Below are positions 9,096 through 22,276 of a stretch of 49,202 nucleotides of DNA, piece after piece. The first letter of the stretch is position 1, and every line of letters begins with the position of its first letter. The notes beneath the pieces were generated by a model, which had not been told where the DNA came from, made no database searches, and was given only the letters and a program-made list of their open reading frames with translations. This stretch comes from Verrucomicrobiota bacterium (GTDB taxonomy: Bacteria > Verrucomicrobiota > Verrucomicrobiia > Limisphaerales > SXTU01). The stretch lies in assembly GCA_016871445.1 (NCBI GenBank), contig VHDH01000013.1, positions 1-49,202 of the forward strand. The letters run 5' to 3'. The position numbers were made by a program, and so were the translations under genes.

Positions 9096-9140
9096 AGACG
9101 CAAGCAGGGACACCCCGCACTGAATGTCCCGTCTAACGGC
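9096..9140 (+). terminator. Possible terminator after the DUF1501 gene
   Basis: GGGACA (9107-9112) pairs with TGTCCC (9125-9130) and is flanked by AGAC/GTCT. A short TTTT lies a few bases downstream rather than directly after the stem, so confidence is low. Confidence 0.35.
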
Positions 9141-9278
9141 GTTTTCTCCGACATTCGTAAGCCGAAGCAAAATGCTGCTTCAAAAAGTTGGCTGACTGAT
9201 ATTGAGGGGTGATGGGGTTCAATCGCCGGATCCGGCCACCCCCTTGCCTCTCGTTCCTTGGCCCGCCAAACTTCGTCC

Positions 9279-10460
9279 ATGAAATATCGCCGCTTTGGTA
9301 AGACCGAGTTACAGATGCCTGTCATCTCCTGCGGCGGTATGCGCTACCAGCACAAGTGGCAGGACGTGCCTCCGCAAGAGATCCCCAAGGACGGCCAGGC
9401 CAACCTCGAAGCCACCATCTGCCGCGCCCTCGAACTCGGCATCAACCACATCGAGACCGCGCGCGGCTACGGCTCCAGCGAAATGCAGCTCGGCTGGGTG
9501 CTCCCGCAAATCAAGCGTGACCGCCTCATCGTGCAGACCAAAGTCGCCCCCTTCGCCGACCCCGAGGAATTCCTCCGCACCTTCGACCAGTCCATGAAGT
9601 ATCTGCGGCTCGACCACGTGGAACTCCTTTCCTTACACGGCATCAACCACCGCCAGCACCTCGACTGGACCCTCCGCAAAGGCGGCTGCCTCGAAGCTGC
9701 CCGCAAACTCCAGCGCGCAGGCCGCTGCCGCCACATCGGCTTCTCCACCCACGCCACCACCGACATCATCCTCGACGCCGTCCGCTCCGGCGAGTTCGCT
9801 TACTTCAACGTCCACTGGTATTTCGTCAACGACCTCAACTGGCCCGCCATCGAAGCTGCCACCGCCCTCGACATGGGCGTCTTCATCATCAGCCCCAACG
9901 ACAAAGGCGGCAAACTCTACGCCCCGCCCCCGAAGCTTGTGGATTTCTGCGCGCCGCTCACGCCGATGCAGTTTAACTCCCTCTACTGCCTCGCCCGCCC
10001 GCAAGTCCACACCCTTAGTTGCGGCGCGGCCAAACCCTCTGACTTCGACGATCACATCGCCGGCCTCGCCCACTACGACCGCGCGGCGGAAATCACCGCG
10101 CCGATTGAAGCGAAGCTCCGCGCCGAGATGCTTCGCGTCCTCGGCGAAGACTGGTGCCGCCGCTGGGCCGATGGCCTCCCGCACTATGTGGATGTGCCAG
10201 GCGAAATCAACGTGACTGAAATCCTCCGCCTCTGGACTTACGCCAAGTCCCTCGGCCTCGTGAACTGGGGCAAGATGCGCTACAATCTGCTGGGCCAAGC
10301 CGACCACTGGTTTCCCGGCCAAAATGCCGCCAGCTTCGACGAGCGCAAGCTGATGGAGACCATTAAAAATAGCCCCTTCGCCGCCCGCATCCCGCAAATC
10401 CTCCGCGAAGCTCATGCAATGATGTGGGAGGCTCCGGTGAAACGGCTAAGTCAGAGTTGA
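9279..10460 (+). CDS. Aldo/keto reductase with cysteine-free Fe-S-like C-terminal domain
   Basis: 393 residues. The N-terminal barrel (about 1-280) has the family pattern FGKTELQMP, then [12 protein letters not shown] (Asp of the tetrad replaced by Glu; Tyr kept), QTKV (Lys) and LSLHGIN (His), so NAD(P)H-dependent carbonyl reduction is plausible. The C-terminal 110 residues align in layout with the di-cluster ferredoxin-like tail of the large oxidoreductase-type AKRs, with blocks such as [12 protein letters not shown] and [11 protein letters not shown], but nearly all cluster cysteines are gone; only one remains, in WCRRW. The start at 9279 gives the usual MKYRRFGKT beginning. It follows a 193-base gap and is probably independently transcribed. 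Confidence 0.9.
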   Translation: MKYRRFGKTELQMPVISCGGMRYQHKWQDVPPQEIPKDGQANLEATICRALELGINHIETARGYGSSEMQLGWVLPQIKRDRLIVQTKVAPFADPEEFLRTFDQSMKYLRLDHVELLSLHGINHRQHLDWTLRKGGCLEAARKLQRAGRCRHIGFSTHATTDIILDAVRSGEFAYFNVHWYFVNDLNWPAIEAATALDMGVFIISPNDKGGKLYAPPPKLVDFCAPLTPMQFNSLYCLARPQVHTLSCGAAKPSDFDDHIAGLAHYDRAAEITAPIEAKLRAEMLRVLGEDWCRRWADGLPHYVDVPGEINVTEILRLWTYAKSLGLVNWGKMRYNLLGQADHWFPGQNAASFDERKLMETIKNSPFAARIPQILREAHAMMWEAPVKRLSQS

Positions 10461-10500
10461 CCGTGAGATTGGTGAGTACCTGGTCACCAGGAGTTCACGG
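10461..10500 (+). other. Two-part hairpin directly after the aldo/keto reductase stop
   Basis: The outer arms CCGTGA (10461-10466) and TCACGG (10495-10500) enclose an inner stem CCTGG (10479-10483)/CCAGG (10487-10491) with a TCA loop. It begins on the base after the TGA stop and has no U-tract. It may mark a transcript end or protect the 3' end. Confidence 0.5.
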
Positions 10501-10696
10501 CAACTTATTGGGAATAAGCGGTGATCCAGAGGGCGCATTTACTCTGCGCGTTTCATTTTTCAATGCTGAGTAATTCCAGCTGGCACGAATCGTACACTTT
10601 GGTCGTCCGCTAGCCCCGTTGGGCAAGGGCCGAGTTATTTGCTTCTTTGTTTCAAATTCCTTTTCCCGTCCTCGTTCACTCCCCACAATCCCACAC

Positions 10697-11830
10697 ATGA
10701 ATGTGACCGTCCGTGGACGCACACGCCACTTCCGTACTGTGAGCTTTGACGCGGCGAAAAACCGGGTCCTGCTCATCGAGCAACGCTTACTGCCGCATGA
10801 GTTCAAAGTCGTGGGCACGCGCGACTTCCGCGCGACCGCCGTTGCCATCCGCGATATGGTCGTGCGTGGCGCGGGCGCCATCGGCGCGACTGCGGCTTAC
10901 GGTCTGGCGCAAGGTGCACGGGCGTTTCGCGGGCGGGATTTGGGAAAGTTTCAAGCACATGTGGAAGCCGTCTTCCAAACCCTGGCGCAGGCCCGGCCCA
11001 CCGCCGTTGACCCTGTGAACGCGATGCTCGACCTGCGTCGAGCCATGTCCGTCGGCACGACCGTCGCCGAGCAACAAACCCTCGCGCTAAGGGCAGCGGA
11101 GCGCTTCGCTGACGAAGACGTGGCGCATTGCAAGGCCATCGGGCGGCACGGCGCGAAGCTGATTCGCAACGGCATGAGGGTGCTCACGCATTGCAACGCG
11201 GGCTGGCTGGCCTTTGTGGACATCGGGACCGCCACCGCGCCGATGTATGCAGCTCAAGCGACGGGTCGACGCTTCCACGTCTTCTGCGACGAGACACGCC
11301 CGCGCTCGCAGGGCGCGACGCTCACGGCCTGGGAACTGGCGCAGCAAGGCGTGCCACATCAGATCATCGCCGACAACGCGGCGGGCTTCCTCATGTGGCG
11401 CGACGAGATTGACCTCGTCATCGTCGGCAGCGACCGCACGCTGGGCCGCACCGGCGAGGTGGCGAACAAGATTGGTACCTACACAAAAGCCGTGCTCGCG
11501 AAGCGTCATGGGATTCCCTTTTACGTCGCCATTCCGCTTTCGACGATTGACTGGCAGATGCGGTCGGGCCGGGACATTCCCATCGAGGAGCGTAGTGAGA
11601 GCGAAGTGCTCGGGGCGTGGGGAATTGTCCAAGGTCCAAAGTCCAAGGTCCAAAGTTTAAAGTCGGGCGAGCGCGCCTTCGTGCGCGTGGCGAACCCAAC
11701 GAGCAGGGCGCGCAATCCGGGCTTCGATGTCACGCCGCCGGAACTCATCACCGGCATAATCACGCCCGAAGGCATCTTCAAGCCCGGCGAACTGTGGCGG
11801 CACCGCGCCAAACTGGGCGGGCCGGCCTGA
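10697..11830 (+). CDS. mtnA: S-methyl-5-thioribose-1-phosphate isomerase (MtnA)
   Basis: 377 residues. MtnA converts methylthioribose-1-phosphate to methylthioribulose-1-phosphate in the methionine salvage pathway, in the cytoplasm. Family blocks are clear: VRGAGAIGATAAYGLA, THCNAGWLAFVDIGTA with the catalytic Cys at 166, DETRPRSQGATLTAWEL, and VGSDRT with the catalytic Asp at 246 followed by GEVANKIGTY. The start at 10697 gives the correct N-terminus. An odd insert at about residues 311-322 (GPKSKVQSLKS) comes from a 7-base tandem repeat and lies between the EVLG and VRVANP blocks, where the family varies in length. No other salvage gene is adjacent; the glcF-like gene follows after 68 bases. 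Confidence 0.93.
   Translation: MNVTVRGRTRHFRTVSFDAAKNRVLLIEQRLLPHEFKVVGTRDFRATAVAIRDMVVRGAGAIGATAAYGLAQGARAFRGRDLGKFQAHVEAVFQTLAQARPTAVDPVNAMLDLRRAMSVGTTVAEQQTLALRAAERFADEDVAHCKAIGRHGAKLIRNGMRVLTHCNAGWLAFVDIGTATAPMYAAQATGRRFHVFCDETRPRSQGATLTAWELAQQGVPHQIIADNAAGFLMWRDEIDLVIVGSDRTLGRTGEVANKIGTYTKAVLAKRHGIPFYVAIPLSTIDWQMRSGRDIPIEERSESEVLGAWGIVQGPKSKVQSLKSGERAFVRVANPTSRARNPGFDVTPPELITGIITPEGIFKPGELWRHRAKLGGPA
11627..11661 (+). repeat. Heptanucleotide tandem repeat inside mtnA
   Basis: Five consecutive 7-base units: GTCCAAG, GTCCAAA, GTCCAAG, GTCCAAA, GTTTAAA. The array is translated in frame within mtnA. It resembles the short tandemly repeated heptanucleotides known from cyanobacteria, and similar in-frame arrays are recalled from Verrucomicrobia. 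Confidence 0.85.
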
Positions 11831-11845
11831 GCCACGCTCCGGCCT
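11819..11845 (+). other. Hairpin spanning the mtnA stop codon
   Basis: GGCCGG (11820-11825) pairs with CCGGCC (11839-11844); the TGA stop lies in the 13-base loop. TTTG follows but there is no real U-tract. It belongs to the group of stop-codon hairpins seen in this window. Confidence 0.5.
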
Positions 11846-11898
11846 TTGTGATTGCCCCCCGGCGCGTCGTGCGTTGTCATTTGCCCGCAACGAACGAC

Positions 11899-13278
<1,380 letters not shown>

Positions 13279-13306
13279 CCAGCGGACCGCCCGCACTCCC
13301 TGTCCA

Positions 13307-15847
<2,541 letters not shown>

Positions 15848-15855
15848 TCACGCGT

Positions 15856-18219
15856 ATGCGCTCGTTACTGCTCTCAATTATTCTGTTTTTTTGCTTGTCG
15901 GCCAATACGTTCGCGGCCGCGTTGCCCATCGTCAGCGAAGTCGAGTTCCAGCCGTTTGTCGCCCAAGTGCGCCGGCTTATCGAGGCGACCGACTACCTCG
16001 GCGCGCCGTTCAGTGCGGCGGACAAGGCGGCACTCAACGCCACAATGGAGTCGCCCGACCACAAGGCCGCCGTCGCGAAGCTGCAGGAAATCCTCGACCG
16101 CTACGCAATCTTCGGCGTCCACATCAACCCCGAGATGCGCGTGAAAGTCGCTCAAGGTGACGCGAAACCCGAGCTCACGCAGGACGGCTGGCGGCAGTTT
16201 CTCGTGAAGGTCGCCAACGAGTCCGGCACCACTGCGCCGCTCGCCGCCGTCAGCCCGAACGCGCAGTCTGTCCACAACGTCCGCACAGCGACGACATCCT
16301 CCGACCGCGCGCTGCGTAAGGTCGGCGACACGCCCTCGCTCAAACTAACGGATCTGTGGCTTGATTTGCAGATGTTCAACCAGCAGCCGTTGCGGCCCAC
16401 GCTCTCCGGCCTCACGGTCGAGTATCGCATCGTGCAGCTTTACAGCCGCGACGCTGGGAAGCGCGAAGCAAAGATTAGCTTCAACGTTGGCCAAGGCACG
16501 CAGGACATCGGCTTCCGCAACGAAGTGGATTTGCTCTTCACCTGTCTTCCCACGCCGGAAATCACGCTGGGCGTGAAGGACGAAAACGGAAAGCCCGCGA
16601 CCGCCGGCTTCCTCATCCGCGACGCGCAAGGCCGCGTGTATCCGTCGCAAGCCAAGCGGCTCGCGCCGGACTTCGCGTTTCATCCGCAGGTCTATCGCAT
16701 GGACGGCGAGAAGCTGCGGCTGCCAGCGGGGACTTACACCATCGAGTTTGATCGCGGCCCGGAGTCGGTGAAGGAGACCCGCACGGTGAACGTGACGGCG
16801 GCGACGAAGCGGCTGGATTTCACAGTGAGACGCTGGATTGACCCGCTCAAGTTCGGCTACGTCTCCGGCGACCACCACATCCACGCCGCCGGCTGCGCGC
16901 ATTACACGAACCCGACCGAGGGCGTCCACGCGCCCGACATGGTGCGGCACATTTTGGGCGAGGACTTGAAGGTTGGCGCAAACCTTACGTGGGGACCGTG
17001 CTTTGATTATCAGAAACAGTTTTTCACGGGGAAGGACGACAAGGTTTCGCTGCATCCCTACGTGCTGCGCTACGACGTGGAGGTCTCCGGCTTCGGCTCG
17101 CACCAGAGCGGGCATCTGTGCCTGTTGCGGCTCAAGGAGCAGATGTATCCCGGCGGCGAATCAAAGCACCACTGGCCCACACTCGGCCTGAACACGCTGC
17201 GCTGGGCGAAGCGGCAGGGCGCGCTCGTGGGCCCGGCGCACTCGGGCTGGGGCTTGCAGCCTGCGGCACCCGGCCAACGCGACGCGGTCTCCAGCAAGAC
17301 GGCGCAGGATTTTCGCGGTGTGGCGGACGCGCTGCCAAATTACGTGGTGCCGCCCTTCAACGGCATTGGCGCGAACGAATACATCATGAACGTGACGCAC
17401 ACCGTGCCTGGCCCCGACGGCAAGCCGGTAGCGGCCGTGGACTTCCTCAGCATGGTGGACACGCCCCACCTGTGGGAGCTGAACATTTGGTACCACACGC
17501 TCAACGTCGGCTTCCGCACCCGCATCAGCGGCGAGACGGATTTCCCCTGCATCTACGGCGAAAAGGTCGGCCTCGGCCGCAGCTATGTGAAGCTGCCGAC
17601 GAAGTGGACTTACGAGGACTGGTGCGAAGGTATTCGCGCGGGGAACAACTATGTGAGCGATGGCCGCAGCCATCTGCTCGACTTCAAGGTGAACGCGACG
17701 GCGCTCGGCGAGCGGGGCAGTGAAATGAAATTGAGCGCGCCCGGCTTTGTGAAAGTGACCGCAAAAGTCGCCGCCTATCTCAACCCGCAGCCCAATCCCG
17801 TGATTAAGGCCAGTCCGCAAAGCGCCAAGCCGTATTGGGACATCGAGCGCGCCCGCATCGGCGAGTCGCGCGAGGTGCCAGTGGAACTCACCGTAAATGG
17901 CAAGGCCGTCGAGACGAAGCGTATCGTCGCCGATGGCTCGCAGGTGAACCTTGTCTTCGAGACGAAGATCGACCGCAGCAGTTGGGTCGCCTTGCGCATT
18001 CTGCCCAGCAGCCACACGAACCCGATCTGGGTAATGGTTGGCGACCAACCCGTGCGCGCCTCCAAGCGCAGCGCCGAGTGGTGCGCGCAATCACTCGAAG
18101 TCTGCTGGCAGCAGAAGGAGCGCACCTACGCCGCGACCGAGCTGGACCAGGCCCGAAAGGATTACGAACACGCCCGACAGGTCTATCGCAAACTGCTGGC
18201 CGAATCGCCGGTAGACTGA
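15856..18219 (+). CDS. Secreted CehA/McbA-type metallohydrolase
   Basis: 787 residues with a signal peptide (about 1-21, ending near TFAAA). The centre has a PHP/amidohydrolase-like metal site, GDHHIHAAG, with D339, H340, H341 and H343, followed by further His residues (CAHYTN, HPYVLRYDVEVSG). The overall layout fits the CehA/McbA family, named for carbaryl and other ester or amide hydrolases, which in this phylum is mostly uncharacterised. The N-terminal 330 residues look like beta-sandwich binding domains. The C-terminal part ends in a charged helix (ATELDQARKDYEHAR). It is preceded by a 140-base divergent region shared with ligA and is followed by a hairpin. Confidence 0.87.
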   Translation: MRSLLLSIILFFCLSANTFAAALPIVSEVEFQPFVAQVRRLIEATDYLGAPFSAADKAALNATMESPDHKAAVAKLQEILDRYAIFGVHINPEMRVKVAQGDAKPELTQDGWRQFLVKVANESGTTAPLAAVSPNAQSVHNVRTATTSSDRALRKVGDTPSLKLTDLWLDLQMFNQQPLRPTLSGLTVEYRIVQLYSRDAGKREAKISFNVGQGTQDIGFRNEVDLLFTCLPTPEITLGVKDENGKPATAGFLIRDAQGRVYPSQAKRLAPDFAFHPQVYRMDGEKLRLPAGTYTIEFDRGPESVKETRTVNVTAATKRLDFTVRRWIDPLKFGYVSGDHHIHAAGCAHYTNPTEGVHAPDMVRHILGEDLKVGANLTWGPCFDYQKQFFTGKDDKVSLHPYVLRYDVEVSGFGSHQSGHLCLLRLKEQMYPGGESKHHWPTLGLNTLRWAKRQGALVGPAHSGWGLQPAAPGQRDAVSSKTAQDFRGVADALPNYVVPPFNGIGANEYIMNVTHTVPGPDGKPVAAVDFLSMVDTPHLWELNIWYHTLNVGFRTRISGETDFPCIYGEKVGLGRSYVKLPTKWTYEDWCEGIRAGNNYVSDGRSHLLDFKVNATALGERGSEMKLSAPGFVKVTAKVAAYLNPQPNPVIKASPQSAKPYWDIERARIGESREVPVELTVNGKAVETKRIVADGSQVNLVFETKIDRSSWVALRILPSSHTNPIWVMVGDQPVRASKRSAEWCAQSLEVCWQQKERTYAATELDQARKDYEHARQVYRKLLAESPVD

Positions 18220-18235
18220 CGCCCGGTACGACTCG

Positions 18236-18260
18236 GGTGACGGCCTATAAAACCGTCACC
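18236..18260 (+). other. Hairpin after the CehA-like gene
   Basis: GGTGACGG (18236-18243) pairs perfectly with CCGTCACC (18253-18260) around a 9-base loop. It lies 16 bases after the stop codon and is not followed by a U-tract. It may be a U-less terminator or an mRNA 3' end element between this gene and nfeD. Confidence 0.6.
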
Positions 18261-18304
18261 GTAATTCCACTTGGCCAGACAACGTCGCCAGACTAATCTT
18301 TGCT

Positions 18305-18760
18305 ATGGCTTTGGTTTTAACCCTTTTGCTCGCAGGCGCTATTCTGCTCCTCGCAGAGACGGTTTTGCCGGGCATGATCGCCGGTATTATCGGCGCCTGT
18401 TGCCTGCTTGCCGGGGTCGTGGCGGGCTATCGGGAGTTTGGCTTAGAGACAGGGAATTGGATTCTCATTGGTACTCTGGGCGGTTTAGGCATCGGGTTTT
18501 TCCTCTGGCTAAAATACTTTCCGGAGAGTCGTATCGCCGGGCTTTACACGTCAAAAGGCGTGGTCGGTGACATCGGCACGGAGCGCCCGGAACTGATAGG
18601 CCAGTCTGGCATGGCATACACGGCTTTGAGGCCCTCGGGCGTCGCAGTCATCGGCGGCCAGCGCGTGGATGTCGTGACCGAAGGTGCACTGATCGAACGC
18701 GGCGTGAACATCCGCGTCATCGCCGTAGAAGGCGCGCGCGTGGTCGTCAGACAAGTTTAA
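18305..18760 (+). CDS. nfeD: NfeD family membrane protein
   Basis: 151 residues. Two or three hydrophobic segments occupy about residues 2-75, and the C-terminal half (about 80-150) is the NfeD OB-fold: GQSGMAYTALRPSGVAVIGGQRVDVVTEG, given here only by its endpoints GQSGMAYTALRP and QRVDVVTEG. This short form lacks the ClpP-like protease domain found in long NfeD proteins. NfeD proteins are encoded next to flotillin-like genes and are thought to interact with them in membrane microdomains. The floA gene starts 33 bases downstream, so co-transcription is very likely. Confidence 0.9.
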   Translation: MALVLTLLLAGAILLLAETVLPGMIAGIIGACCLLAGVVAGYREFGLETGNWILIGTLGGLGIGFFLWLKYFPESRIAGLYTSKGVVGDIGTERPELIGQSGMAYTALRPSGVAVIGGQRVDVVTEGALIERGVNIRVIAVEGARVVVRQV

Positions 18761-18793
18761 TTTTGGTCAAAAACCCTAATCCAACCTCATATC

Positions 18794-19837
18794 ATGAATC
18801 CCACTCCCTTCCTCGCCCAAAGTTTCACCGCCAGTGCGCTTCTGATCGGCTGCCTTTTCTTGGTGGCTTTTGTGGTCATCATCATTGTTTTAAACTTTGG
18901 CATGATCTACATCCGCGCCATGTTCAGCGGCGCGAAGGTCAAGTTTTCCGATCTCATCGCTCTCAAGCTTCGCAGCGTCCCTGTCGGCAGCATCGTGGAC
19001 ACGCGCATCACCGCGGTGAAATCCGGAATCCCCATGTCGATTGACGATCTCTCCACACACTACCTTGCCGGTGGCAACATCGAGGCTGTAGTGCAAGCAC
19101 TGATCGCGGCCAAGAAGGCCGGCATACACTTGAACTTTGACCGTAGTTGCGCAATCGACCTCGCCACCAAGGGCACGGGTAAGACCGTCCTCGAAGCCGT
19201 AAAAACCTCGGTTAATCCCAAAGTCATTGATTGTCCCGCGCCCACCTCGGGCAAGGTGGCCATCGATGCCGTGGCCAAGGACGGCATTGCAGTGAAGGTC
19301 AAAGCCCGCGTCACCGTGCGCACCAACTTGGACCGCTTTGTGGGCGGCGCGACCGAGGAGACCATCGTTGCCCGGGTAGGCGAAGGCATCGTCTCCACCA
19401 TCGGTTCCTCCGACAGTTACAAGGCTGTACTCGAAAACCCCGACCGTATTTCCAAGACCGTGCTCGATAAAGGCCTCGATTCTGGCACTGCGTTTGAAAT
19501 CCTCTCCATTGACATCGCCGACGTAGATGTGGGCGAAAACGTCGGCGCGAAGCTGCAGGCCGAGCAAGCCGAGGCGAACAAGCTCATCGCACAGTCGCAG
19601 GCCGAAGTCCGTCGCGCCGCCGCCGTGGCCACCGAGCAGGAGATGGTCGCCCGCGTGTCCGAGATGCGGGCGCGCGTTGTCGAGGCCGAGGCGCAAGTGC
19701 CACTGGCAATGGCTGAGGCCTTCCGCAACGGCAATCTCGGCGTCATGGACTACTACAAGATGAAAAACGTGCAGGCCGACACGGGCATGCGCGATAGCAT
19801 CGCCACCGCCGGGGCTACCCCTCAAGTGAAGAGCTGA
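18794..19837 (+). CDS. floA: Flotillin-like protein FloA
   Basis: 347 residues, the usual FloA length. A single N-terminal membrane segment (about 10-38, [17 protein letters not shown]) is followed by a SPFH-like region (about 60-240; [37 protein letters not shown]) and an Ala/Glu-rich coiled coil (about 255-310) that drives oligomerisation. FloA organises ordered membrane microdomains and supports assembly of membrane complexes. It lies between nfeD (33 bases upstream) and a proline-rich membrane protein (10 bases downstream), the classical nfeD-floA arrangement with an added third gene. Confidence 0.95.
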   Translation: MNPTPFLAQSFTASALLIGCLFLVAFVVIIIVLNFGMIYIRAMFSGAKVKFSDLIALKLRSVPVGSIVDTRITAVKSGIPMSIDDLSTHYLAGGNIEAVVQALIAAKKAGIHLNFDRSCAIDLATKGTGKTVLEAVKTSVNPKVIDCPAPTSGKVAIDAVAKDGIAVKVKARVTVRTNLDRFVGGATEETIVARVGEGIVSTIGSSDSYKAVLENPDRISKTVLDKGLDSGTAFEILSIDIADVDVGENVGAKLQAEQAEANKLIAQSQAEVRRAAAVATEQEMVARVSEMRARVVEAEAQVPLAMAEAFRNGNLGVMDYYKMKNVQADTGMRDSIATAGATPQVKS

Positions 19838-19847
19838 ACGCCTCACC

Positions 19848-20567
19848 GTGGCATTACTGATGCACGCAGGACTGGCAACTCACGGGCTGTTAGGGTTTAC
19901 CGACAACCCTTATATCATCCTTGCAATCGTAGTCATCTCAGCCATTTCAAGCTGGTTACAAAACCGCAAAAAGAAACAAAATCAAGCTGAGCGGTGGGGG
20001 GGCGAGGAAAACGCAGACTACGAGCCCAACCCTCAGACCGGCGGGGGAACCACCTCCAACTCGAACCAGCCGCTTAATTGGGAAGAAGAGTTAAAGCGGC
20101 TGCTCGAGGGTAAGCCACCGCTCGATGGCACCGTGGGCGCTCCGCCCCCGCCCCCGCCGCCCATTATCCGGCGCACGGACCCACCTCCGGTGCCCGAACC
20201 GATCGCGCGCGAAAGCGAGACGCCACCCGAGGAAAATTACGCCGCCCGTGAGAGCTCTTCGCCGTGGGCGAATGAAACGCTTGACTCTCTGCCTGCGCCG
20301 ACGAAGCCGCTTGCCCATCTCGAGCACAACACGCAGGCCTATCATCGCGCCACGCGACTCCATGAGACTATCTCCGCCCGAATGCGCCAGGTGAGCGAGC
20401 AGACCGAAAGGCATGGCAATCCGATTACCCTGCCGCAACTCGCCCGCAAGGAAGTCGTATCAGCCGACTTGCGTGCCGTGGTGGGGTTACTCCGCCAGCC
20501 CGCCACCGCCCGACAAGCCTTGCTCGCCTCCTTCGTGCTCGCTCCGCCAAAGGCGCTGGAGACTTGA
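19848..20567 (+). CDS. Proline-rich single-pass membrane protein in the floA operon
   Basis: 239 residues from a GTG at 19848 (an ATG at 19860 is also possible). Family not recognised. One membrane helix (about 21-36, YIILAIVVISAISSWL) is followed by a basic patch (QNRKKKQNQ), a low-complexity Pro/Glu-rich region (about 50-140, with a run of nine prolines broken by Ala), then a helical region (about 150-205) and a C-terminal block RQPATARQALLASFVLAPPKALE that looks conserved-like. The start lies 10 bases after the floA stop, so it is probably co-transcribed with nfeD and floA and may be a partner of the microdomain scaffold. That function is inferred from position only. Confidence 0.75.
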   Translation: MALLMHAGLATHGLLGFTDNPYIILAIVVISAISSWLQNRKKKQNQAERWGGEENADYEPNPQTGGGTTSNSNQPLNWEEELKRLLEGKPPLDGTVGAPPPPPPPIIRRTDPPPVPEPIARESETPPEENYAARESSSPWANETLDSLPAPTKPLAHLEHNTQAYHRATRLHETISARMRQVSEQTERHGNPITLPQLARKEVVSADLRAVVGLLRQPATARQALLASFVLAPPKALET

Positions 20568-20576
20568 TCTGACTTC

Positions 20577-21191
20577 CTAAGGCACCAGCCACAAACCGCT
20601 CCAGCGCGCGGCCGTCCAGTTGAAGACGGCGCGTTGATGGCCCTCGTCAGAAAGCTGTAACCACTCGATTTGATCTACGGTCGAGACCAGCACAGCGAAA
20701 TTTTCGTACCCCACTTCCAACTGTTTCGCGGTCACCTTTGCGGCTTTCAACTCAGGCGCGATAGCGTCGCCCGGCGCATGAATGTCGGAGCCGGGCGGTT
20801 GATTGGCGCAGTAATTCCGCCGGCTAACAAGCGGCAGCTTCTGCCAGTGTTCCGCCGCGATGGCGTCGTTCACATGAACCATCGTGCCGCTGCTGATACG
20901 GAGTTGTGTGCGGCGGGCGGGATCGTAAAAAAGCCAGTGCGCCTGCTGGCAAAGTCCAAGCTGATGGACCTTCTGCGCACGCGCGTCCGAATATGCCACG
21001 AGCCAGCGCTTGGCGACATCCACCTGCCGGAGCACGACCACCCGTATGGAGCACTCGAATAAATTTGTGGTGCCAAAAACCGGCGTGCGGAACGGATGTG
21101 CGGGCTTGCCAACGGCTTGCTCCAGTTCGCACCAAAGTTCGGCGGGCAGCAAGCCAAGGTCGTCAACGGAGCGGCGAATGGGATTGGTCAT
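20577..21191 (-). CDS. Pyridoxamine 5'-phosphate oxidase-like flavin-binding fold protein
   Basis: 204 residues. The pattern of RxVVLRQVD, then YSDARAQKVHQL, AHWLFYDPARRTQLRI and a C-terminal TAARWSGLWLVP fits the FMN-binding split barrel of the PNPOx-like (Alr4036-type) family. True PNPOx makes pyridoxal phosphate from pyridoxine or pyridoxamine phosphate, but this subgroup is largely untested, so flavin binding is likely and the substrate is unknown. The start at 21191 is used; a longer version from 21203 is equally possible. It is the last of four minus-strand genes (thrH, methyltransferase, aldo/keto reductase, this one). Confidence 0.8.
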   Translation of the reverse strand: MTNPIRRSVDDLGLLPAELWCELEQAVGKPAHPFRTPVFGTTNLFECSIRVVVLRQVDVAKRWLVAYSDARAQKVHQLGLCQQAHWLFYDPARRTQLRISSGTMVHVNDAIAAEHWQKLPLVSRRNYCANQPPGSDIHAPGDAIAPELKAAKVTAKQLEVGYENFAVLVSTVDQIEWLQLSDEGHQRAVFNWTAARWSGLWLVP

Positions 21192-21256
21192 GGGGAGTCG
21201 CAATTCTTGGTGTGTAATGGGTTATGGCGCTTTCAGGATGCACGCACCACTAAAGC

Positions 21257-22183
21257 TCACGGCAGCCGTTCGCCGCGCGCGGATTCAAGCAGTCGATACC
21301 ATTCCTCGCGGGACAGCTCGACCTGCGGAGCAAGCGCGCCTTCGCGGATTTTTTCCGGTTTGGTCGAGCCGACGATAGGCACAATGCCGGCGGGATGTTT
21401 GAGCAGCCAAGCTAGCGCAAGGGTTCCACGCGGGCTGCCGCGCACGCGGGCCAGCTCGTCCAGTTCCAACCCGACACGTTCAACGCGGTATTTCTCCTGC
21501 GACGGCAGCAACCGCCGCGCACCGTCCGCCAGCAGGCCGCCCGCAAGCGGGCTCCACGCCATCGGCGTGACGCGCTCAGCGAGGCATTGGTCAAGCGTGC
21601 CGTCAATAAAGGTGCTCAGATTGGCGAGGCTGATTTCGACTTGGTTGACGACGAGCGGAAAATCCAAAGCGCGCTGCAAAACGGTTAGCTGCGCTGGCCG
21701 GAAGTTGCTCACGCCGAACTCGCGCACCTTGCCCTGCTGCCGGAGTTGCGCGAAGGCTGCGGCCACCTCGGCAGGGTTCATCAGCCAGTCAGGCCGGTGG
21801 AGTTGAAAGAGGTCAATTGTCGCTACGCCCAAACGGCGAAGCGATTGCTCGCAGCTCCACACGATATGCGCAGCGGAAAAATCATAGCGGAAGGGCGCTT
21901 CCGGCCGCGGCTCTCCAGCGAGGCGAATACCGCACTTCGTCGCAATGAGCACACTCGCACGCATCCCGCTGACCTCGCGGAGCACGTCACCGAAAGTTTT
22001 TTCTGCGCGGCCACCACAATAGATATCCGCGTGATCGAAGAGCGTGTAGCCCGCTTCGTAGGCAGCAAGGATAGCCGCACGGCCCACACTGCGCCCAAGT
22101 TCCTCGGTATCCGCGATGCGCCAGCAGCCGTAAGCCATGCGGCTTGCGCGCAAAGAGCTTGGACCAAGAAAAAGCGAATTCAT
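21257..22183 (-). CDS. Aldo/keto reductase (YdhF-like)
   Basis: 308 residues. A complete AKR barrel with the whole catalytic tetrad visible: Asp in FDHADIY, Tyr in the same block, Lys in ATKCG and His in LFQLHRPDW. GVSNF and AWSPLAGG are normal family blocks, and the C-terminal cofactor site IVGSTKPEKI fits NADP(H) binding. It most resembles YdhF-like reductases of unknown physiological substrate. The start at 22183 gives a normal N-terminus; an in-frame extension to 22246 has no family match. The gene lies 65 bases before the PNPOx-like gene and 92 bases after the methyltransferase. Confidence 0.93.
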   Translation of the reverse strand: MNSLFLGPSSLRASRMAYGCWRIADTEELGRSVGRAAILAAYEAGYTLFDHADIYCGGRAEKTFGDVLREVSGMRASVLIATKCGIRLAGEPRPEAPFRYDFSAAHIVWSCEQSLRRLGVATIDLFQLHRPDWLMNPAEVAAAFAQLRQQGKVREFGVSNFRPAQLTVLQRALDFPLVVNQVEISLANLSTFIDGTLDQCLAERVTPMAWSPLAGGLLADGARRLLPSQEKYRVERVGLELDELARVRGSPRGTLALAWLLKHPAGIVPIVGSTKPEKIREGALAPQVELSREEWYRLLESARGERLP

Positions 22184-22250
22184 GTTCCGTAGGAAACTTA
22201 GCGTAGGCACGCCGCTAGGGCGCGTGAAGGTAAAAGGCGCACGCAACTCC

Positions 22251-22276
22251 AGGCCGTCTATAAACTAAAACGGCCT
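22251..22276 (-). other. Hairpin at the methyltransferase stop codon
   Basis: Read on the minus strand, AGGCCGT begins on the last bases of the TAA stop and pairs perfectly with ACGGCCT after a 12-base A/T-rich loop. No U-tract follows. Another member of the stop-codon hairpin group. Confidence 0.5.

Noticed and set aside
17161-18090. Long minus-strand open frame across the CehA-like gene
   Set aside because: Antisense shadow of a gene with clear signal peptide and metal-site motifs.
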